A stretch of 64,000 bases of DNA, from contig KQ965870.1 of NCBI GenBank assembly GCA_001574975.1, positions 31,824 to 95,823 of the forward strand, written 5' to 3'. Below the pieces are notes generated by a model. The model made no database searches. It worked only from the letters and a program-made list of their open reading frames with translations, and was not told where the DNA came from. Origin of the DNA: Gonapodya prolifera JEL478 (Eukaryota > Monoblepharomycota > Monoblepharidomycetes > Monoblepharidales > Gonapodyaceae). Position numbers and translations under genes: made by a program. Of this stretch, positions 23,793 to 35,812 are shown one piece after another; positions within the stretch are counted from its first letter, which is position 1, and each line of letters begins with the position of its first letter.

Positions 23793-25002
23793 ATGGCCAC
23801 ACGAGACTCTGACTCCGATTCAGACACGGATGCACCCGCGCTGTCTCCACACGCTCTTGCTGCTCTGCAATCCTTCGTCAAGGAGAAACAAGAACAAGTC
23901 ACAAAATTTGCACGACTAGCAGCAGCAGCAGAGTCAAAGTTTCAGGACGTTAAGGACGGCAGCGATCGCAACGCTGATGGCATGGTCGACGGTACAGACG
24001 GCGTCCGTATCGAGGACTTCGAAGAAGACTGGAACATGTCGCAGTTCTGGGTGATTTTCTCTCATGACCCATTTCAAGTGCCCTTTGGTTCCTTTATTCA
24101 ACTGCACGGCATTCTTTCACAGTACGACGATGATACCGCCGAGGCCATCGCACGCGAGGCGATCGCGGTTGCCGTACAGGACAAACCATTGACGGATGGG
24201 AGTGCAAAAACACCCGGGAGGATCGGCGTTCTCTGTGCGCCCAGCGTTTTTGTAAAGCTACAGGTGGGTAACGCAAATAGCCTGGTTGTGGCGAGGGAAG
24301 CATACGTTCATCATGTTTGGCGGGACTTGAAGATTGACGTGCGTTGAATCTCGAGCTGAATCGCACCCCTTTACCAGGCAATCGTCAGGTCCTCTTCGTC
24401 CAACGCTCCATCACCTTCAATCCACCTTTTCGAGCACGACCCTCGCTTCCGCATTCTTAACTCTCCGTCCCAATCCTCTTTCTTCCACTTGTACGACTAC
24501 TCCACCCCCTGCGAGACTCAATTCGCCTCCAACCTGTCCCTAGAATCGTCGTTTGACGTGCTGGTGGTGGACCCTCCGTTCTTGAGTGAAGAGTGCTGGA
24601 CGAAAGTCGCCCAGGCTGTGAAGTGGTTGGGGACGCGAGGGGATGGGAAGGAAGGGAATGGAGGCGTGAACGTTGTGGCGTGTACAGGGTGAGTGTTGGA
24701 AATGCGGGGATGCGTTTGTGTGACGCTCTGGATCAGATATCTGTAGTCGACTCTGAACTATGAGGAATGACAGTTGGATGGTCGTTATGGGAGCAACGAA
24801 ATCATTCCGCTTTAACACCACCAACCGTCTTCCCCTCCACTATCCCAGAGCCGTCCTCACTCCCCTGCTCTCCAGCCTCCTCGACCTCCGCCCCACTGTT
24901 TTCCAACCACACCACAAAGGCGGCCGCTTGAGCAACGAATTCTCCTGCTTCACTAACTACCGGAGTGGTAGGGCAGGGTTTGCATGGAAGGATCAAGCGT
25001 AA
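23793..25002 (+). CDS. eEF1A lysine methyltransferase, EFM5/EEF1AKMT1 family
   Basis: Rossmann-fold S-adenosylmethionine-dependent methyltransferase that modifies a lysine of translation elongation factor 1A in the cytosol. ATG 23793 opens with an acidic stretch, then LSPHALAALQSFVKEKQEQ and EEDWNMSQFW, typical of the family N-terminus. Then come TAEAIAREAI, GRIGVLCAPSVFVKL, HLFEHDPRF, the catalytic DPPF in VLVVDPPFLSEECW, and VVACTG. The last exon ends with LSNEFSCFTNY, the family's conserved NEF-CY-NY element, and the stop is at 25002. Introns are visible near 24050-24118, 24265-24385 and 24690-24840. The pairing of LSEECW after DPPF with the NEF motif makes this family specific. Confidence 0.9.
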
Positions 25003-25540
25003 ACCATGGAAAGCACATGCGCCTTACGTTCCCAAGTTAGATTCTTGATTGGGTTGATGCGACCTTCTGTCTGTTGTATGGCGGCCAGCAGTGCGTGACG
25101 TCTAGCTGCAGACGGGTTTCGGAGGTTGGAGAATCGGAGAAGGTGGGCATACGGTGTCGAAAGGAGAGTGGAACGGGGTTGGGTCTATCCGTCGTATGTT
25201 AGCGTACTATTCTCAACGTTAAACATTCAGTGAATGTTCAGATGATTTAGCATAAAATCTGTTGTCCTTTCATTTCTGAACATCCTACATTTTACCCTGA
25301 ATGTACAGTTTCAAGCTCCCGCAGGGCCGACCCCGTTGAGAATTTTCCGGGATCGCTGCATCTGTTTCGTGTGAAAAAAGCCTCTTCGCTGCCCGGTGCT
25401 TCAGTCGTTGCTGATGAGTCGATGAGCTGCACCATGCACCTGTCATTTGGAGGCCCATTTTTTCATCACCACGGTCTCAAAACGAAGTATGTAAACCGCT
25501 TTTGTTCGTGTCGCACATATCATATTGGTACATTGTTTAA
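25003..25540. other. Convergent intergenic region
   Basis: About 540 bases between the converging EFM5 and membrane-protein genes. It is fairly AT-rich around 25200-25300. No gene or repeat was recognised. Confidence 0.45.
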
Positions 25541-26458
25541 TTACACATTCGAGCTTGGAAACGGGACGATGAGATCAGCGTTCATGTGCTGTTGAGATGA
25601 GTCCACAGTAGTGGCGGCATCCTTGGTGGACGTAGCGCTAAATTTTTGTTTCAGCGTCGAGCCCATGAGCGCTCCTTTTCCTGAAGGAGTTGTGCTGGTG
25701 GGAGCATTTTGAGATGTCCCCTTTGACTCGGCATTTCCCTTCTCGAGCATGATAATGGCCATTACGGTCCCGACAAAGATAGTCAAGTTGTCCCCCCATG
25801 CTCGGGTGATTCCTGAAAGACCGCCCAGGGCTGGAATCAACAACAGAAACCAGGACAGACATCTGACAAACATCAAGACAGCCACTTTTGACGCTCTACT
25901 GTTCACGTAGGCGCGGACAAACTTTGAAACGTTTGAGCTGTGCGTTATGTGAATTCGAGCCATGTGACAGAAGACTTGGATCAGCAGAAGACCTGCAAGG
26001 AGACCTTGGAGTCCGCTGGTGAGATTGGCCGGGAAAACGGTCACGTCTTTTACGAAATACTGTGCCATGTTTTGGTAACATAGAATGATTTCTCGAATGA
26101 ATCCCGTCACGACTATGAGGGTTGCTGTTGTCCAATTGACCTTCTCGACGATTCCCCTCATGCCGACGACAAGAATGTCCCCAAAGGACGCCAAGAGCAC
26201 GGCTTCCAGCGATTGAGTTAGCCAATTGAAACACCTTGCGATCGCGTAGGTTGCTTGTGCACCCGTTGTCGAGGCATCCATGTATGTGTAGCCAAACATA
26301 AGCACGAATGTGAGAAAATAGCCCGGGGCGATGAGTCTTCCGGACCAAGAGAGAATGGTTTTTGTCTTGTTTGTAATCATCAGCTGGTTGTGAACCATGC
26401 AGATAGCCGATGTGACAAGTGTCGCACATCGTGTCATCTGGGTTACGGTAGTCGCCAT
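25541..26458 (-). CDS. Multi-pass membrane protein of unknown family
   Basis: An uninterrupted frame of 305 residues from ATG 26458. I do not recognise the family. About six to seven hydrophobic segments can be seen at residues ~7-24, 44-62 (YFLTFVLMFGYTYMD), 84-104 (AVLLASFGDILVVGM), 110-128, 146-167 (GLQGLLAGLLLIQVFCHMA), 192-215 (WFLLLIPALGG) and 225-240. They are followed by a Ser/Thr/Lys-rich tail of about 60 residues, probably cytosolic. The layout resembles a small seven-helix receptor or a transporter-like protein, but no diagnostic motif such as DRY or NPxxY is present. It is intronless, unlike most neighbours. It starts 748 bases from the divergent glycosyltransferase-like gene. Confidence 0.68.
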   Translation of the reverse strand: MATTVTQMTRCATLVTSAICMVHNQLMITNKTKTILSWSGRLIAPGYFLTFVLMFGYTYMDASTTGAQATYAIARCFNWLTQSLEAVLLASFGDILVVGMRGIVEKVNWTTATLIVVTGFIREIILCYQNMAQYFVKDVTVFPANLTSGLQGLLAGLLLIQVFCHMARIHITHSSNVSKFVRAYVNSRASKVAVLMFVRCLSWFLLLIPALGGLSGITRAWGDNLTIFVGTVMAIIMLEKGNAESKGTSQNAPTSTTPSGKGALMGSTLKQKFSATSTKDAATTVDSSQQHMNADLIVPFPSSNV

Positions 26459-27206
26459 TGTGATTGATGCTTAGCGGCTCAGCTGAAGTGATGATTTCGC
26501 AGGAATGATCGAGAGTAGCGATAGTGGTCTAACTGGCAAGAACGTGCGTTTGACTGATTAGCGATGGCTCATGTAGATTCAAGCAACAAAGGCGTACAGA
26601 GTTTGGTTGGGAGCTTTATTGAGCGAGCGGGGGAGGATGGACGGTGGCTGGATTCATTCGCCAACCTCTCAGTCTGTGGTCCGATCAACCAGGTAGCAAC
26701 ACGCTCAAATGGGGATTAATACCTGTTGATTCTGTGTTATGCTGCTCTCTTCGATATCCTTGCGGACTTCGTGTAGTCAAAGAAGCCCAGGCATGGCGAT
26801 TTTGCAAAAAATGTTCTCATACATGGCAACATCGGCATTATTTTTAATTAAACCACTATTTGGATGGATACTGCGACTTTCCATTCAAACAAAACTTTCC
26901 AACTCTGTCACGGGAATATTCACGGACTGGTTTAGAGAGATGTGGCGCACTGCACAGTGAGTTCAGTTATGGTTTGGAAGGCATGTTGTAAAATCACCCA
27001 ACAGCCTTGCTCCACAGAACTATCAAGTTACTTTGACTTTTCATTGTTTTTCGAATGTGGTTAGAAGTACAAAGCTGCCCTCTTTACTGCGGACTGAATG
27101 GTGAAGTAGAACGACCTTTTGGGAGACCAATTCAACCAGACTGGCAAGGCACAGCACCAGGATCGAGCGGGCGTCGTGATACGACTGAACGCCAAGAGGG
27201 AAAGAG
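26459..27206. other. Divergent intergenic region
   Basis: About 750 bases between the start codons of the orphan membrane protein and the glycosyltransferase-like gene. Only short unsupported reading frames are present. Confidence 0.4.
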
Positions 27207-28941
27207 ATGGGTTCCGAGGTGTTGGAGATGGAAGGGATGGTGCAGGATGGGGGCCAGGTTGAGGGGACTGGAACGACCGATGGCGCGACAGGCGTGGAAC
27301 AATGGTCAGTCGGAGTGTGGGCGGCTGGCCATGCGCGTGTTGCTGTCGGGCTGTTGGTGGCATTATGCATTGCAGCTGTTTTCGCGAACGCCTGGTTTTA
27401 TCACGCCGCAGGACTTGGCGTGGACACGCATAGCGCAGACAGCGTCGGCGTTGTACACTCTGGTGTGGTACATGCAGACGTGGATGAAAACGGGCCTCGA
27501 ATCTTGGAAATGATCCCGCCGACACAATCCAACAATCCCCTCGTCATCGCCCTCTCTCCATCCCCCAATGCGACCCTCGTTGCCCCTTTCATTCGATCGC
27601 TGCGCTTTGCGTGCCCTACCTGCCGCATCGCCCTCATTTCACTTAACGCCTCTGTGTCGCGCCAGACGCCAATATCGGACACTGACCTCGACAGGCTGTG
27701 CTCAGACAACGCGGTCTCAATTTGCCACGCCTCGTACACACCAGACGGTTGGAAAAGCTCGAATTGGTGGTTTCGCCCTGTTGCGGACTGGATGGACTCG
27801 GTGGCGCATGGTACACAACCAAATGACACCTCCTCCCCATTCTTCCCCCTGTCATTCTCCCCCGGCTACGCATCCGAACCTTCCGATAATTTCTTTTCTT
27901 CCTCTGCTTCGCCACTCGATTCGTCTCTTGTCCTCCTCGCACCAGCGCCAGACACGATTTTTCAGAAGGATCCCTTCGACCACCCGATGGTTCAGTGGGT
28001 CCAGGAGGTGCGCGCGCGCGGTCAAAACGCCCTTGTGTTTGCAAGGGAGGTGACCGCCACGGTGGGAGACGATGCTCGCGGCGCTACGCGAAGGTGAGTT
28101 TGCACACTTGGTGCCACCTTTACTCGGAGGAGTCGAGGGTATAAACGGGTATGGAATAATAACGGCAACGATCCTCCTTGTGACGCTTCAAGGAGCATGG
28201 CGGACAAAATCCAATCTCTTGCTATTGTTGGTTTCTGATTTGTAATTGATGTCTCCCTCGCACCCACTCCGGTACCAAAACCCAGTGCACTCCTTACATG
28301 CCACCCTTCCATTTTTGATCACCTCTCTAATGTCCCCTTATCGTCGTCCGAGGCGCTTCTTGGCACTTGGGGCGGCTTGCGAAGCTACGTCGGCTGGATG
28401 GCGGACCGTATGTCGGCGAAGACTGCATCAGGCTCTAAGCACTCTAGTGGAGACGACGTGAGGGGGTACGCTTGTAGGGACGTCGAGGGAGAAGGTGAGT
28501 CGACATGGGATGGGCAATTGAATGACGTGGTTCTTATCCTCGTCTGCCACATCTACGACATCCTCACATCGTCCAGCATCGGCCTTACATCACGCTCTGC
28601 TCCGCACGATCATGAAGGATCTACCAGAAGCCTCAGTCACCCCACCTACCTCCTCCAACTCCAGCTCGCGAACACCACTGTCGGTCTTCCCCTCGCTTCC
28701 GACACCATACCCACCTTTCGTCGCACACCTCGCCTCTCCATTTTCCCATCCGCTCTTCCTTTCCTCTTTTCTACCCCTCACGGCACAATCTTCTGGGACG
28801 GGCGAAATGGTCTATCCTGAGCAAGAAGTGGTGCCCAGGGAGTTGTGGGGACAGGTGGTGGGGGCTGCGGTTGGATGGAGACGTCAGAGGAGAGTGAGAA
28901 AGGATGTGGAGGAATGGTTTGGGGTGCGAAACCACGGTTAG
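27207..28941 (+). CDS. Type II membrane protein, glycosyltransferase-like
   Basis: ATG 27207 gives a short cytosolic N-terminus and one signal anchor (VGLLVALCIAAVFANAWFYH, residues ~47-66), as in Golgi enzymes. The lumenal part reads NPLVIALSPSPNATLVAPFI, then LVLLAPAPDTIFQKDPFDH, which parallels the acceptor/metal loop LxDxRDxxFQxDPF of a family of fungal and plant nucleotide-sugar-transferase-like proteins. The usual acidic residue before PDT is replaced by Ala. Later exons read EALLGTWGGLRSYVGWM and ALHHALLRTIM, positions where that family has SGTTxG and DQxxHN motifs. At least two introns occur (donor at 28093, and near 28495). The stop is at 28941. The fold assignment is by motif order only, and catalytic competence is doubtful. 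Confidence 0.55.
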
Positions 28942-29529
28942 AATTTTGCTGCCCAAAAGCTGATGCCGTTTGTATCAAGCACGGTTGAGCCAACGGGCAA
29001 CCAGGGCCACTTATTTATTGTTCAATGATAAGCAATATATGTGGAGGATCTTTCAACGAATTAACTTGATACAAGAAAATGGTCTGCACGACGTCGCACA
29101 GTACTCAGCAATGTCTGTTTCATATTTTTGATAGTGATTTTGAGGATGAATCGATCAGATGGTGCACTTGAATTGGAATGTTTGAATTTTTGTTATGGGA
29201 ACAGCCAGTGCGTCGAGAACTCACTTCTCTTTCCACGTAAACTGTTGCAATGTGCCCAACACCTTCACGTGCATTCATTTCAACAGGGGGACGGGAGCCC
29301 CTACCGCAGCTGGGAATGAATGGAGCCGTCCGCAACCGAGGCGATGCGAGCCTCTGAACCAAATACGTGTCGCTCTTTTGGCATTTGATGTGCAACCTCT
29401 CACTCTGCCCTGGCTAGTGCCGTGTTTCCGGTGCTATGTTTTTAGCGGTTTCGGATGCCTTGCCGGGAAGCGCGACGTCAACACGCCACAGGCATTACGC
29501 TGTGTGTTGGTGGTATTGGGCAGGAACTC
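28942..29529. other. Intergenic stretch
   Basis: About 590 bases between the glycosyltransferase-like gene and repeat C copy 1. No gene seen. Confidence 0.4.
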
Positions 29530-29745
29530 GCATGGGACGAAGGAACGGGGACATCGGTGGGAGCATTTCGTTACATGTTCCCCTGCACTAACCTGGGGTA
29601 CACGGTGACTGCTTCCTCGTGGCGTACCCTGGGCACCGTTCGATGCATTTGAACGGCTGAAGTCACTGAGTCCGCCGTCGGACTTACGATTGGCAGACTC
29701 AAGGTTCTGTTATTTCAAATAACCAAACGAATGAAAACACGAGCG
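29530..29745 (+). repeat. Family C dispersed repeat, copy 1
   Basis: About 215 bases sharing long blocks with 47482..47690. The shared blocks include GCATGGGACGA, ACCTGGGGTACACGGTGACTG, TCCTCGTGGCGTACCC, GAACGGCTGAAGTCAC and AAATAACCAAACGAATGAAA. The orientation is the same as in copy 2. Confidence 0.85.
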
Positions 29746-30026
29746 ACCGATTGAGTGACTGAAACCCGAGAGTTCTGGTATGCGAGAAGCCTGTTCGATC
29801 AGGGTGGACATAGAAAGGGTGTAGAATGCACACACAGGTGACATTTCTATTGCTCCCACACGTGAGATAAGAGTATGCAAACACTTGTAAAAACAATATA
29901 TCGCTCATTATAGTCTATAAGTCACTCGGAAAACGTCTCACGTCCGTAATGCAAAGTACTGATCAGCCCAAGTCGGCACGTCCCCTCTTCCACCTTCAAG
30001 TCCACTCTTCCACCCTCGCATCATCT

Positions 30027-33000
30027 TCACCTCCACCCTTGCATACCCCTGACGTCCTGGCCGTATGCATACGCCTGCTGCACCTGCTGCCCCTGCGGCC
30101 ACCTCCCGTTAACGGGGAGCTGGACGGTCTGGAGCTGCTGCATCTGCATGGGCATCTGCGGCATTTGGGGCATTTGCTGCATGGGCATCTGCAACTGCGC
30201 CATCTGCATCTGCATCCCCTGTTGCGGGTACATGCCGTACCCCGGTTGCTGTTGGGGCACTTGCATGGGCACTTGGTACGATACGGGCGCGGGTGGGACA
30301 GCGACGGGGTGTTGGTAGTACTGCGGCTGTTGCTCGTGGGGTTGCGGTTGGGGTTGTGGAGAAGGTAGCGACTGAACTGCAGGCGGGGTCGACATGGGTT
30401 TGACGACAGTGGATGCCGTGCGAGGTGTGAGCGACGGGATGGTGCGAGGGTTCGATGCTGGCGGGAGGGGTTGGTCCGAGACGCATGCGAGGGGGAAGAA
30501 GCCTGACGTGGTGGAGCTGAGGTGAATGCCCTGTGATGCGAATTGTTTGGCGGTGGGACAAGAACTCTCATAAGACACAGACCCCCCTCAAAAACAATCA
30601 TCAACACCACACAAAACTCACACTCGCCCACCCATCCGCGAAATGCGCGACGCAGAAAATCTCGTCTCCAACCGCGAGAGGCAACTCGTCCGGCTGCTGC
30701 GGGGAATACGCCGCGGCCACAAACAGCACCTTCTTGACGGGAATACCACCTGACGAGCCCGCCGCGGCCGTCTGCACGCGCAGACTCGCTCCCTGCGCCG
30801 GAGCCAGAGGCAACGACGCCGTCACGGGAGGCGGGCTGGGCGCCATTACGGTCGCGGGTGACGCCGCGCCGCTCCCACTGGCCACGCTTGGGCTTCGCGA
30901 CGTGGATGTGGACCCCGTCTCTGCGCTCCCTCTCCCCAACTTGCGCCGCTCGACCGCCTCGCGCTCCAACTCCCCAACCCTGGCCTCCCGCTCCGCCAAC
31001 CTGCGCTCCAACTCGCCAATCCTCGCCTCCATCTCCCCCGCCGACCCCTCAGCCGCGTCCGCCACCGCGCGGGCAAGCTGAGCCTCCTTGGCCGCAATCT
31101 CCGCCTTGAACTGAGCCTCCTTTGCCCCCGCGTCCCGCTCGGCCTTGCGCGCGCGGTCCTCGGCGGCCTTTGCCCTCGCTTCGGCCGCGACGGCACGCGA
31201 GGCCGCGTCGGCGGACGAGGATGCCGCAACACGCGCGCGCTCCTCGGCAGCGTCGGCCACGGACCGGGCCTCGCTCGCCCGGGCTGACGCGGCAGCAAGC
31301 GCGGCTTGCATGTCCCCCAACCCGGCCCTCGCCTGAGCCAGGTCCCGTTCCAGCGCCGCCAGTTGGGCGTCCCTCTCACCCAACCGCTTGTCCCGGTCCG
31401 CAACCACGCGCTCCACCTCCTGCACCCTCGCCTTCGCCCGCGCGACCTCCCCGCTCTCTTCCTCGTCCGCCCTCCTTACCGCCTCGGCAAGCTCCCCCGC
31501 ACGAGCCTCGAGCGCGCGCACTTCGGCCCTCGCCAGCCCGGCCGCGCGCTCGGCCTCGGTTGCGCGCGTCTCGGCGGCGGCGATGGTTCGCGTGGCGTCG
31601 GAAAGTTGGGCTTCGGCGGCGGCGGCGCGGCGTTGGGTTGTGGACAGGAGGGTTTCGGATTCGGCTGCGCGGCGGAGTACGGAGGCGAGTTCGGCGGCGG
31701 AAGAGGAGGAGGAGGAAGTGGAGGAGGAAGTGGAGGAGATTGAAAGGGTCGTTTGAGCAGCCGCAAGCCGGTCCTCGGCCTCGCGTGCCCTCGCTTCTGC
31801 CTGCGCAACCTTTATCTCCAACTCCGCCACGCGCGCGTCTGTCCCTTTTGCTGTTGCTGCACGTGCTTCTGCTTCCTTTGCAAGGGCCTCGGCTTCGCTC
31901 GCCCTCGTCTCAGCCTCATCCGCTCTCCGCCCACGCTCACCCGCCCTCGTCTCAGCCTCATCCGCGCGCTTCTCCGCCCGTTCCGCCCTCGCCCTGGCCT
32001 CCTTGGCCGACCGTTCTGCGTCGTCGAGGCGCAGTTGGAGTGCCGCGAGTGCCGTGGATGATGTACTGGCACCGGTACCAGCACCCGCACTGGAACTCGG
32101 AGAAGCAGAAGCGGAAGCAGAAGTAGAAGCAGAAGCGGAGATTTGGGCATCCGTCAGCTCCCTCTCCAACCGCGCAACTCTCTTATCCCCCTCGGCGACC
32201 TCCGTCCTGGCCCTCTGCAACTCCTTCTCCACTTCTTTCCGCGCATCTCGCTCTGCTACCGCGTCCTTTCGCGCGGCGACGAGGTCACGCTCGAGAAGTG
32301 AAACGCGCAATTCGAGCGAGGACCGCGCGAGGTCGGTGGTGTCGCGGTGTTGGCGCTCAGAAGCGCGAGATTGTTCGAGCGAGGCGAGTTGCGATTGGAG
32401 GGCGGCGCAGCGGGATTCGAGATCTGCGCGGGCCTTTTCGACGGATGCGAGTTGGGACTGGAGATCTGCGAGTGCCTTTGCCGACTCGTCCGATGACGTG
32501 CCTCCACCTCCGGTTGACGGCGTGAGACTCGCCCCGCCACCACCACCGGCACCACGTCTGCGGCCCTTTGCCTGCTCTCTTACAAACCCACGCTCTTTTG
32601 CCTCCTCGAGCGCGCCCTCGAGGTCGATGACGCGCTCTCTGAACGACTTGAGCTGGTTCTCGAGCTCTGCGCGGCGGGCGGCGTCCTGTGTCGATGACGA
32701 TGACGTGGACGTCGCCTGAGCCGAGTTGGCATGGGAAGCGAGTTTGGACTCGGCCTGTCGTGCACGGTCCTTCCACAGGGCGAGGTCGGACTCGATGTCG
32801 GACAGGCGGGCCTCGAGGATGTGGATGCGGTAGGGCGAGAATGAGGCGTGGTCGGGTTGTGAGGAGTGGGGCAGGGGAAGGGGAAGAGAGGAGTCTTTGG
32901 GTGACGTTGGCGGGGCGGAGAGGAAGTGGGAAGACGACGACGCGGGCGCGTGTGCTGGGTGCGGCGCGGCGCGAGAGCGTGAAGGAGTGCGGCGGGCAGA

Positions 33001-33204
33001 AGGAGTGCCAAGCGCAGCAACGCAGGGTCAATGCAAGTGGAAATGCAGACACCGCGTCACCGACTCACGCTCCCTCATCCCCGGTCCGGGCGACCGCTCC
33101 CTCGCCAGCGATCCGCCACCCCCCGCGCGCCCCCGCGTCCCCGCGTCCGTCGCCGTCGCCGTCCCCGCCCCTCCGACTCTGAAGAACCGTCCGCCCGTCG
33201 CCAT
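30027..33204 (-). CDS. Long coiled-coil protein with C-terminal SH3 domain
   Basis: A cytoplasmic scaffold-like protein of roughly 1,000 residues. Exon 1 (ATG 33204) is Gly/Arg-rich and ends at GTGAGT near 33069. The next exon enters in phase after CACCCAG near 32960. From RIHILEARLSDIESDLALW (about 32840) the frame is one long heptad-patterned coiled coil of Ala/Glu/Arg-rich repeats down to about 31000. An SH3 domain follows: VKKVLFVAAAYSPQQPDELP, then VGDEIFCVAHFADGWAS, completed after an intron (about 30617 to 30520) by GIHLSSTTSGFFPLACV. The tail is Gln/Met/Pro-rich (QMQMAQLQMPMQQM) and ends at 30027. Architecture suggests a cytoskeletal or endocytic adaptor; no specific orthologue was recognised. 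The coiled-coil segment is very GC-rich. Confidence 0.82.
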
Positions 33205-33734
33205 GTGCGCTGACTCGATTCGCACGCTGCGGTCGCCGTGGCTCGTGCGTGGCAGCTCTCAGTCCGATTCCCCTGTCTCTGTTCTCTCGCTGCAATGCGC
33301 GTTTCCCTTTCCCTTTCCCTGTCCTCCCTCGGTGGAAGCCTCACGTCGCGTCCCTGCCCGGCTGCGGTGGCAAGATCAACCTGCGCTGCGCCACGTGTGT
33401 CAAGCCACCTCCGTTTTTCCTTTTAAGGCAAAGTGCGCAAGCCAAAGACCCGATCGCACGATTCACATGCGCTGTCGTATCGTCGCCGCGTGTATGTGTT
33501 CAGTGTAGAGATTGCGAGGAGGGGTTTGTGCGCTACGCCACGTTCACTCCGCCTGAGTGTGCCAAGAACAAGCGACCACTCGTGGTTGGTCAGACAAGCA
33601 CCACCAATTCATCGTCCAAACGACCGCTAGAGCACTAAGGTTTTTTTTAACTGTACTTCTTCTTGCATCACCGTGTTACGCGTGTCCAAAATATGAAAAA
33701 TTCGCTCACATCGAGGAATGAATCCAGTATCAAA
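33205..33734. other. Upstream region of the SH3 protein gene
   Basis: About 530 bases. The first 200 are GC-rich and may hold the 5' leader and promoter. Several short open frames exist but none has support. Confidence 0.4.
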
Positions 33735-33866
33735 CGACAAAAAAGAACAGTCTAAGATTCGATCGGGTTATGGAGGATTCAAATAGCATTGAGATAAACC
33801 CGTTCGGTCGGACTGTCCTTGGAAAATAAGTGCAAAACTGCGCATATACAGATTGGGCAAGTGAAG
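33735..33866 (-). repeat. Family A foldback repeat, copy 4
   Basis: Inverted relative to copies 1-3: AAGAACAGTCTAAG, then GATAAACCCGTTCGGTCGGAC, then TTGGGCAAGTGA. The inner arm is degenerate (GATCGGGT). Confidence 0.8.
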
Positions 33867-34332
33867 GCCGCAGCACACTGACCGGTGTCGAGACCATCGC
33901 TACTTTGAAGTGTATGCTATTTCCGGGTTAAGATGTTACCGATACGTCTATTTTGTCTGCATCTTCTGTAAATCGCACGACAATTGTGTATCGCCCCCGC
34001 ACCCTCCAGAGTTTTGGAGGTTCACAAACCCATTGTCCAACTTGGCCCCACGCTTAAAATCAATCTTTCGATATCTTGATCACTCTCTTTCAGAATAATT
34101 CCTTTGCTTGGAGTACGTCGAGTGGAATTCACGTCGCATCTTTACACAAGCCGTTCGCCCTTTATTCCAACAATCACAATTGTCATCTCGGACACAAAGC
34201 CACACAATCCACAATGCAGTCTCCAAAACCGAACCATCTGGGGGCCATGTTAGGCATCTCCCCCCACGCCTGTGTAGCCCCAAAATGCCGAACCTGATTC
34301 CAGTTACAAACATACCAATTACCAATTGGGCA

Positions 34333-34463
34333 GAAACAAAAAAAGAACAGTCTAAGAGCTGAACAGGCGTAGTTTCGGTTGCTTAGGTTTAAGATAAGCC
34401 CGTTCGGTCGGACCGTTCTTGGAATATCGGCAGAAAATGCAAATATAAAGTGGGGCAAGTGAG
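34333..34463 (-). repeat. Family A foldback repeat, copy 5
   Basis: AAGAACAGTCTAAGAGCTGA, GCGTAGTTTCGGTTGCTTAG, CCCGTTCGGTCGGACCGTTC and GGGGCAAGTGAG are all present; close to consensus. Confidence 0.85.
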
Positions 34464-34907
34464 CGTGGGCATGGCCAGTGAGATGTGGCGCAGAGATTTG
34501 TCAGTGGGAAGAAGAAGATTGTCTGCAGTCAGAGGAACCAATGCATGATTTATATGAGCAGTTGGTGCTGTTGACTCCTTGGGGTGGGAAACGAGCTTTT
34601 ACATGTCACGTGATCATCAGTATTCACTTGCACATTCACATGATCAACAATCTGTTATGGTTGAAATTAAATGCAAATAATTGTGCATTTCACATGCATG
34701 AGAATGCTGCATCAGAGTTTTGTTACTGCAACCTGTGGTGCTTGCAAGGAAACAAACATTCCCACAGACCACAAACAGCAACCATATCTCCCTTTGGACG
34801 TAACATACTCAAGTACTGAAAGATGCAAGAGATGGACAACTATTTTGAGGCCCCTTTCCGTCCCAAGCATGAACTTTTGGCATTGGGGAGCAAACCAGAA
34901 CATTGTA

Positions 34908-35042
34908 AGACAAACAAAAAAACGGACTAAGGTTTGAGCGAGCTGTTGGAGAAGTCAAATAGCTTTGAGATAAACCCATTCAGCCAGACCATTCTTGGCA
35001 AGTGGTTTGAAAATTGGGTATATGAAGGTTGGGGCAAGCGAG
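34908..35042 (-). repeat. Family A foldback repeat, copy 6 (diverged)
   Basis: Recognisable by CAAACAAAAAAACGGACTAA, GATAAACCCATTCAGCCAGAC, CATTCTTGG and GGGGCAAGCG. Both arms carry substitutions. Confidence 0.7.
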
Positions 35043-35506
35043 GAACCGGGAGTTTGGCACAATGCTGGTACACATAGATTTCTTTGAAATTCATGTTATT
35101 TCGGTTGAAAGATTGCTGATATATCCGGATGCTTTGTCCAGCATGCTCTGTACTTTGTAAGAAAGTGCAGTTGCGGGGCGATATGGCAGTGGTAAATTCG
35201 CGAACACTCATTCAAACTGGCACCGAGACTACATTCAAATTTTCGATATCCTCACCACTGCCTCTCAGATTATTTACTTTTCCTGAAGTATACCATCGAG
35301 TAGAATACACGTCGCATCTTCACTGTTCACACCAGCCGTTCCCCACTGTTTACGGCCAGGCGAGTCACCACCGACACCCAAACCACAAAAAGGATAACCC
35401 AGGTAGCAAATTGAATCAGCCAGATGCCGCGCCTGGCGTCTCGCCGAACCCCGCGCAGACCCAAAGTGCCGCACCCTGGTGACAAGTTACAATCACAACG
35501 ATGATG

Positions 35507-35638
35507 CAGAAACAAAAAAGAACAGTCTAAGAGCTGAACAGGCGTAGTTTCAGTTGCTTAGGTTTGAGATAAGCCCGTTCGGTCGGACCGTTCTTGGGAA
35601 AAGGGCGGAAAACGCGCATATGAAGGGGGGCAAGTGAG
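35507..35638 (-). repeat. Family A foldback repeat, copy 7
   Basis: Nearly identical to copy 5 over the core (AAGAACAGTCTAAGAGCTGA, GATAAGCCCGTTCGGTCGG, GCGCATATGAAGGGGGGC). It lies about 1,174 bases further on. Confidence 0.85.
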
Positions 35639-35812
35639 ATGAGTGGCACAGCCACGTACGTTTGAATACTCCTTGTGAATCAACGCTCTTGATAATGAAA
35701 TGTATTTCGAGTCACCTGTTTATCACTGTTCACTGGTGGAATTACTGCCCGCTATCAAACTTCTTTCACCTGGTCCAAAAATGCAACGCTGCAGCAATGA
35801 TCAGATTTCCAC

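Noticed and set aside
26644-27060. Short + strand frames between the membrane-protein and glycosyltransferase-like genes
   Set aside because: Under 75 codons, no motif, no consistent splice sites.
31122-32126. Open frame of 334 codons on the + strand, Arg/Pro-rich
   Set aside because: Antisense shadow of the GC-rich coiled-coil exon of the SH3 protein; low-complexity product with no domain.
33238-33640. Small + strand frames upstream of the SH3 protein gene
   Set aside because: They fall in GC-rich promoter/leader DNA, lack any recognisable domain and overlap each other in all three frames.
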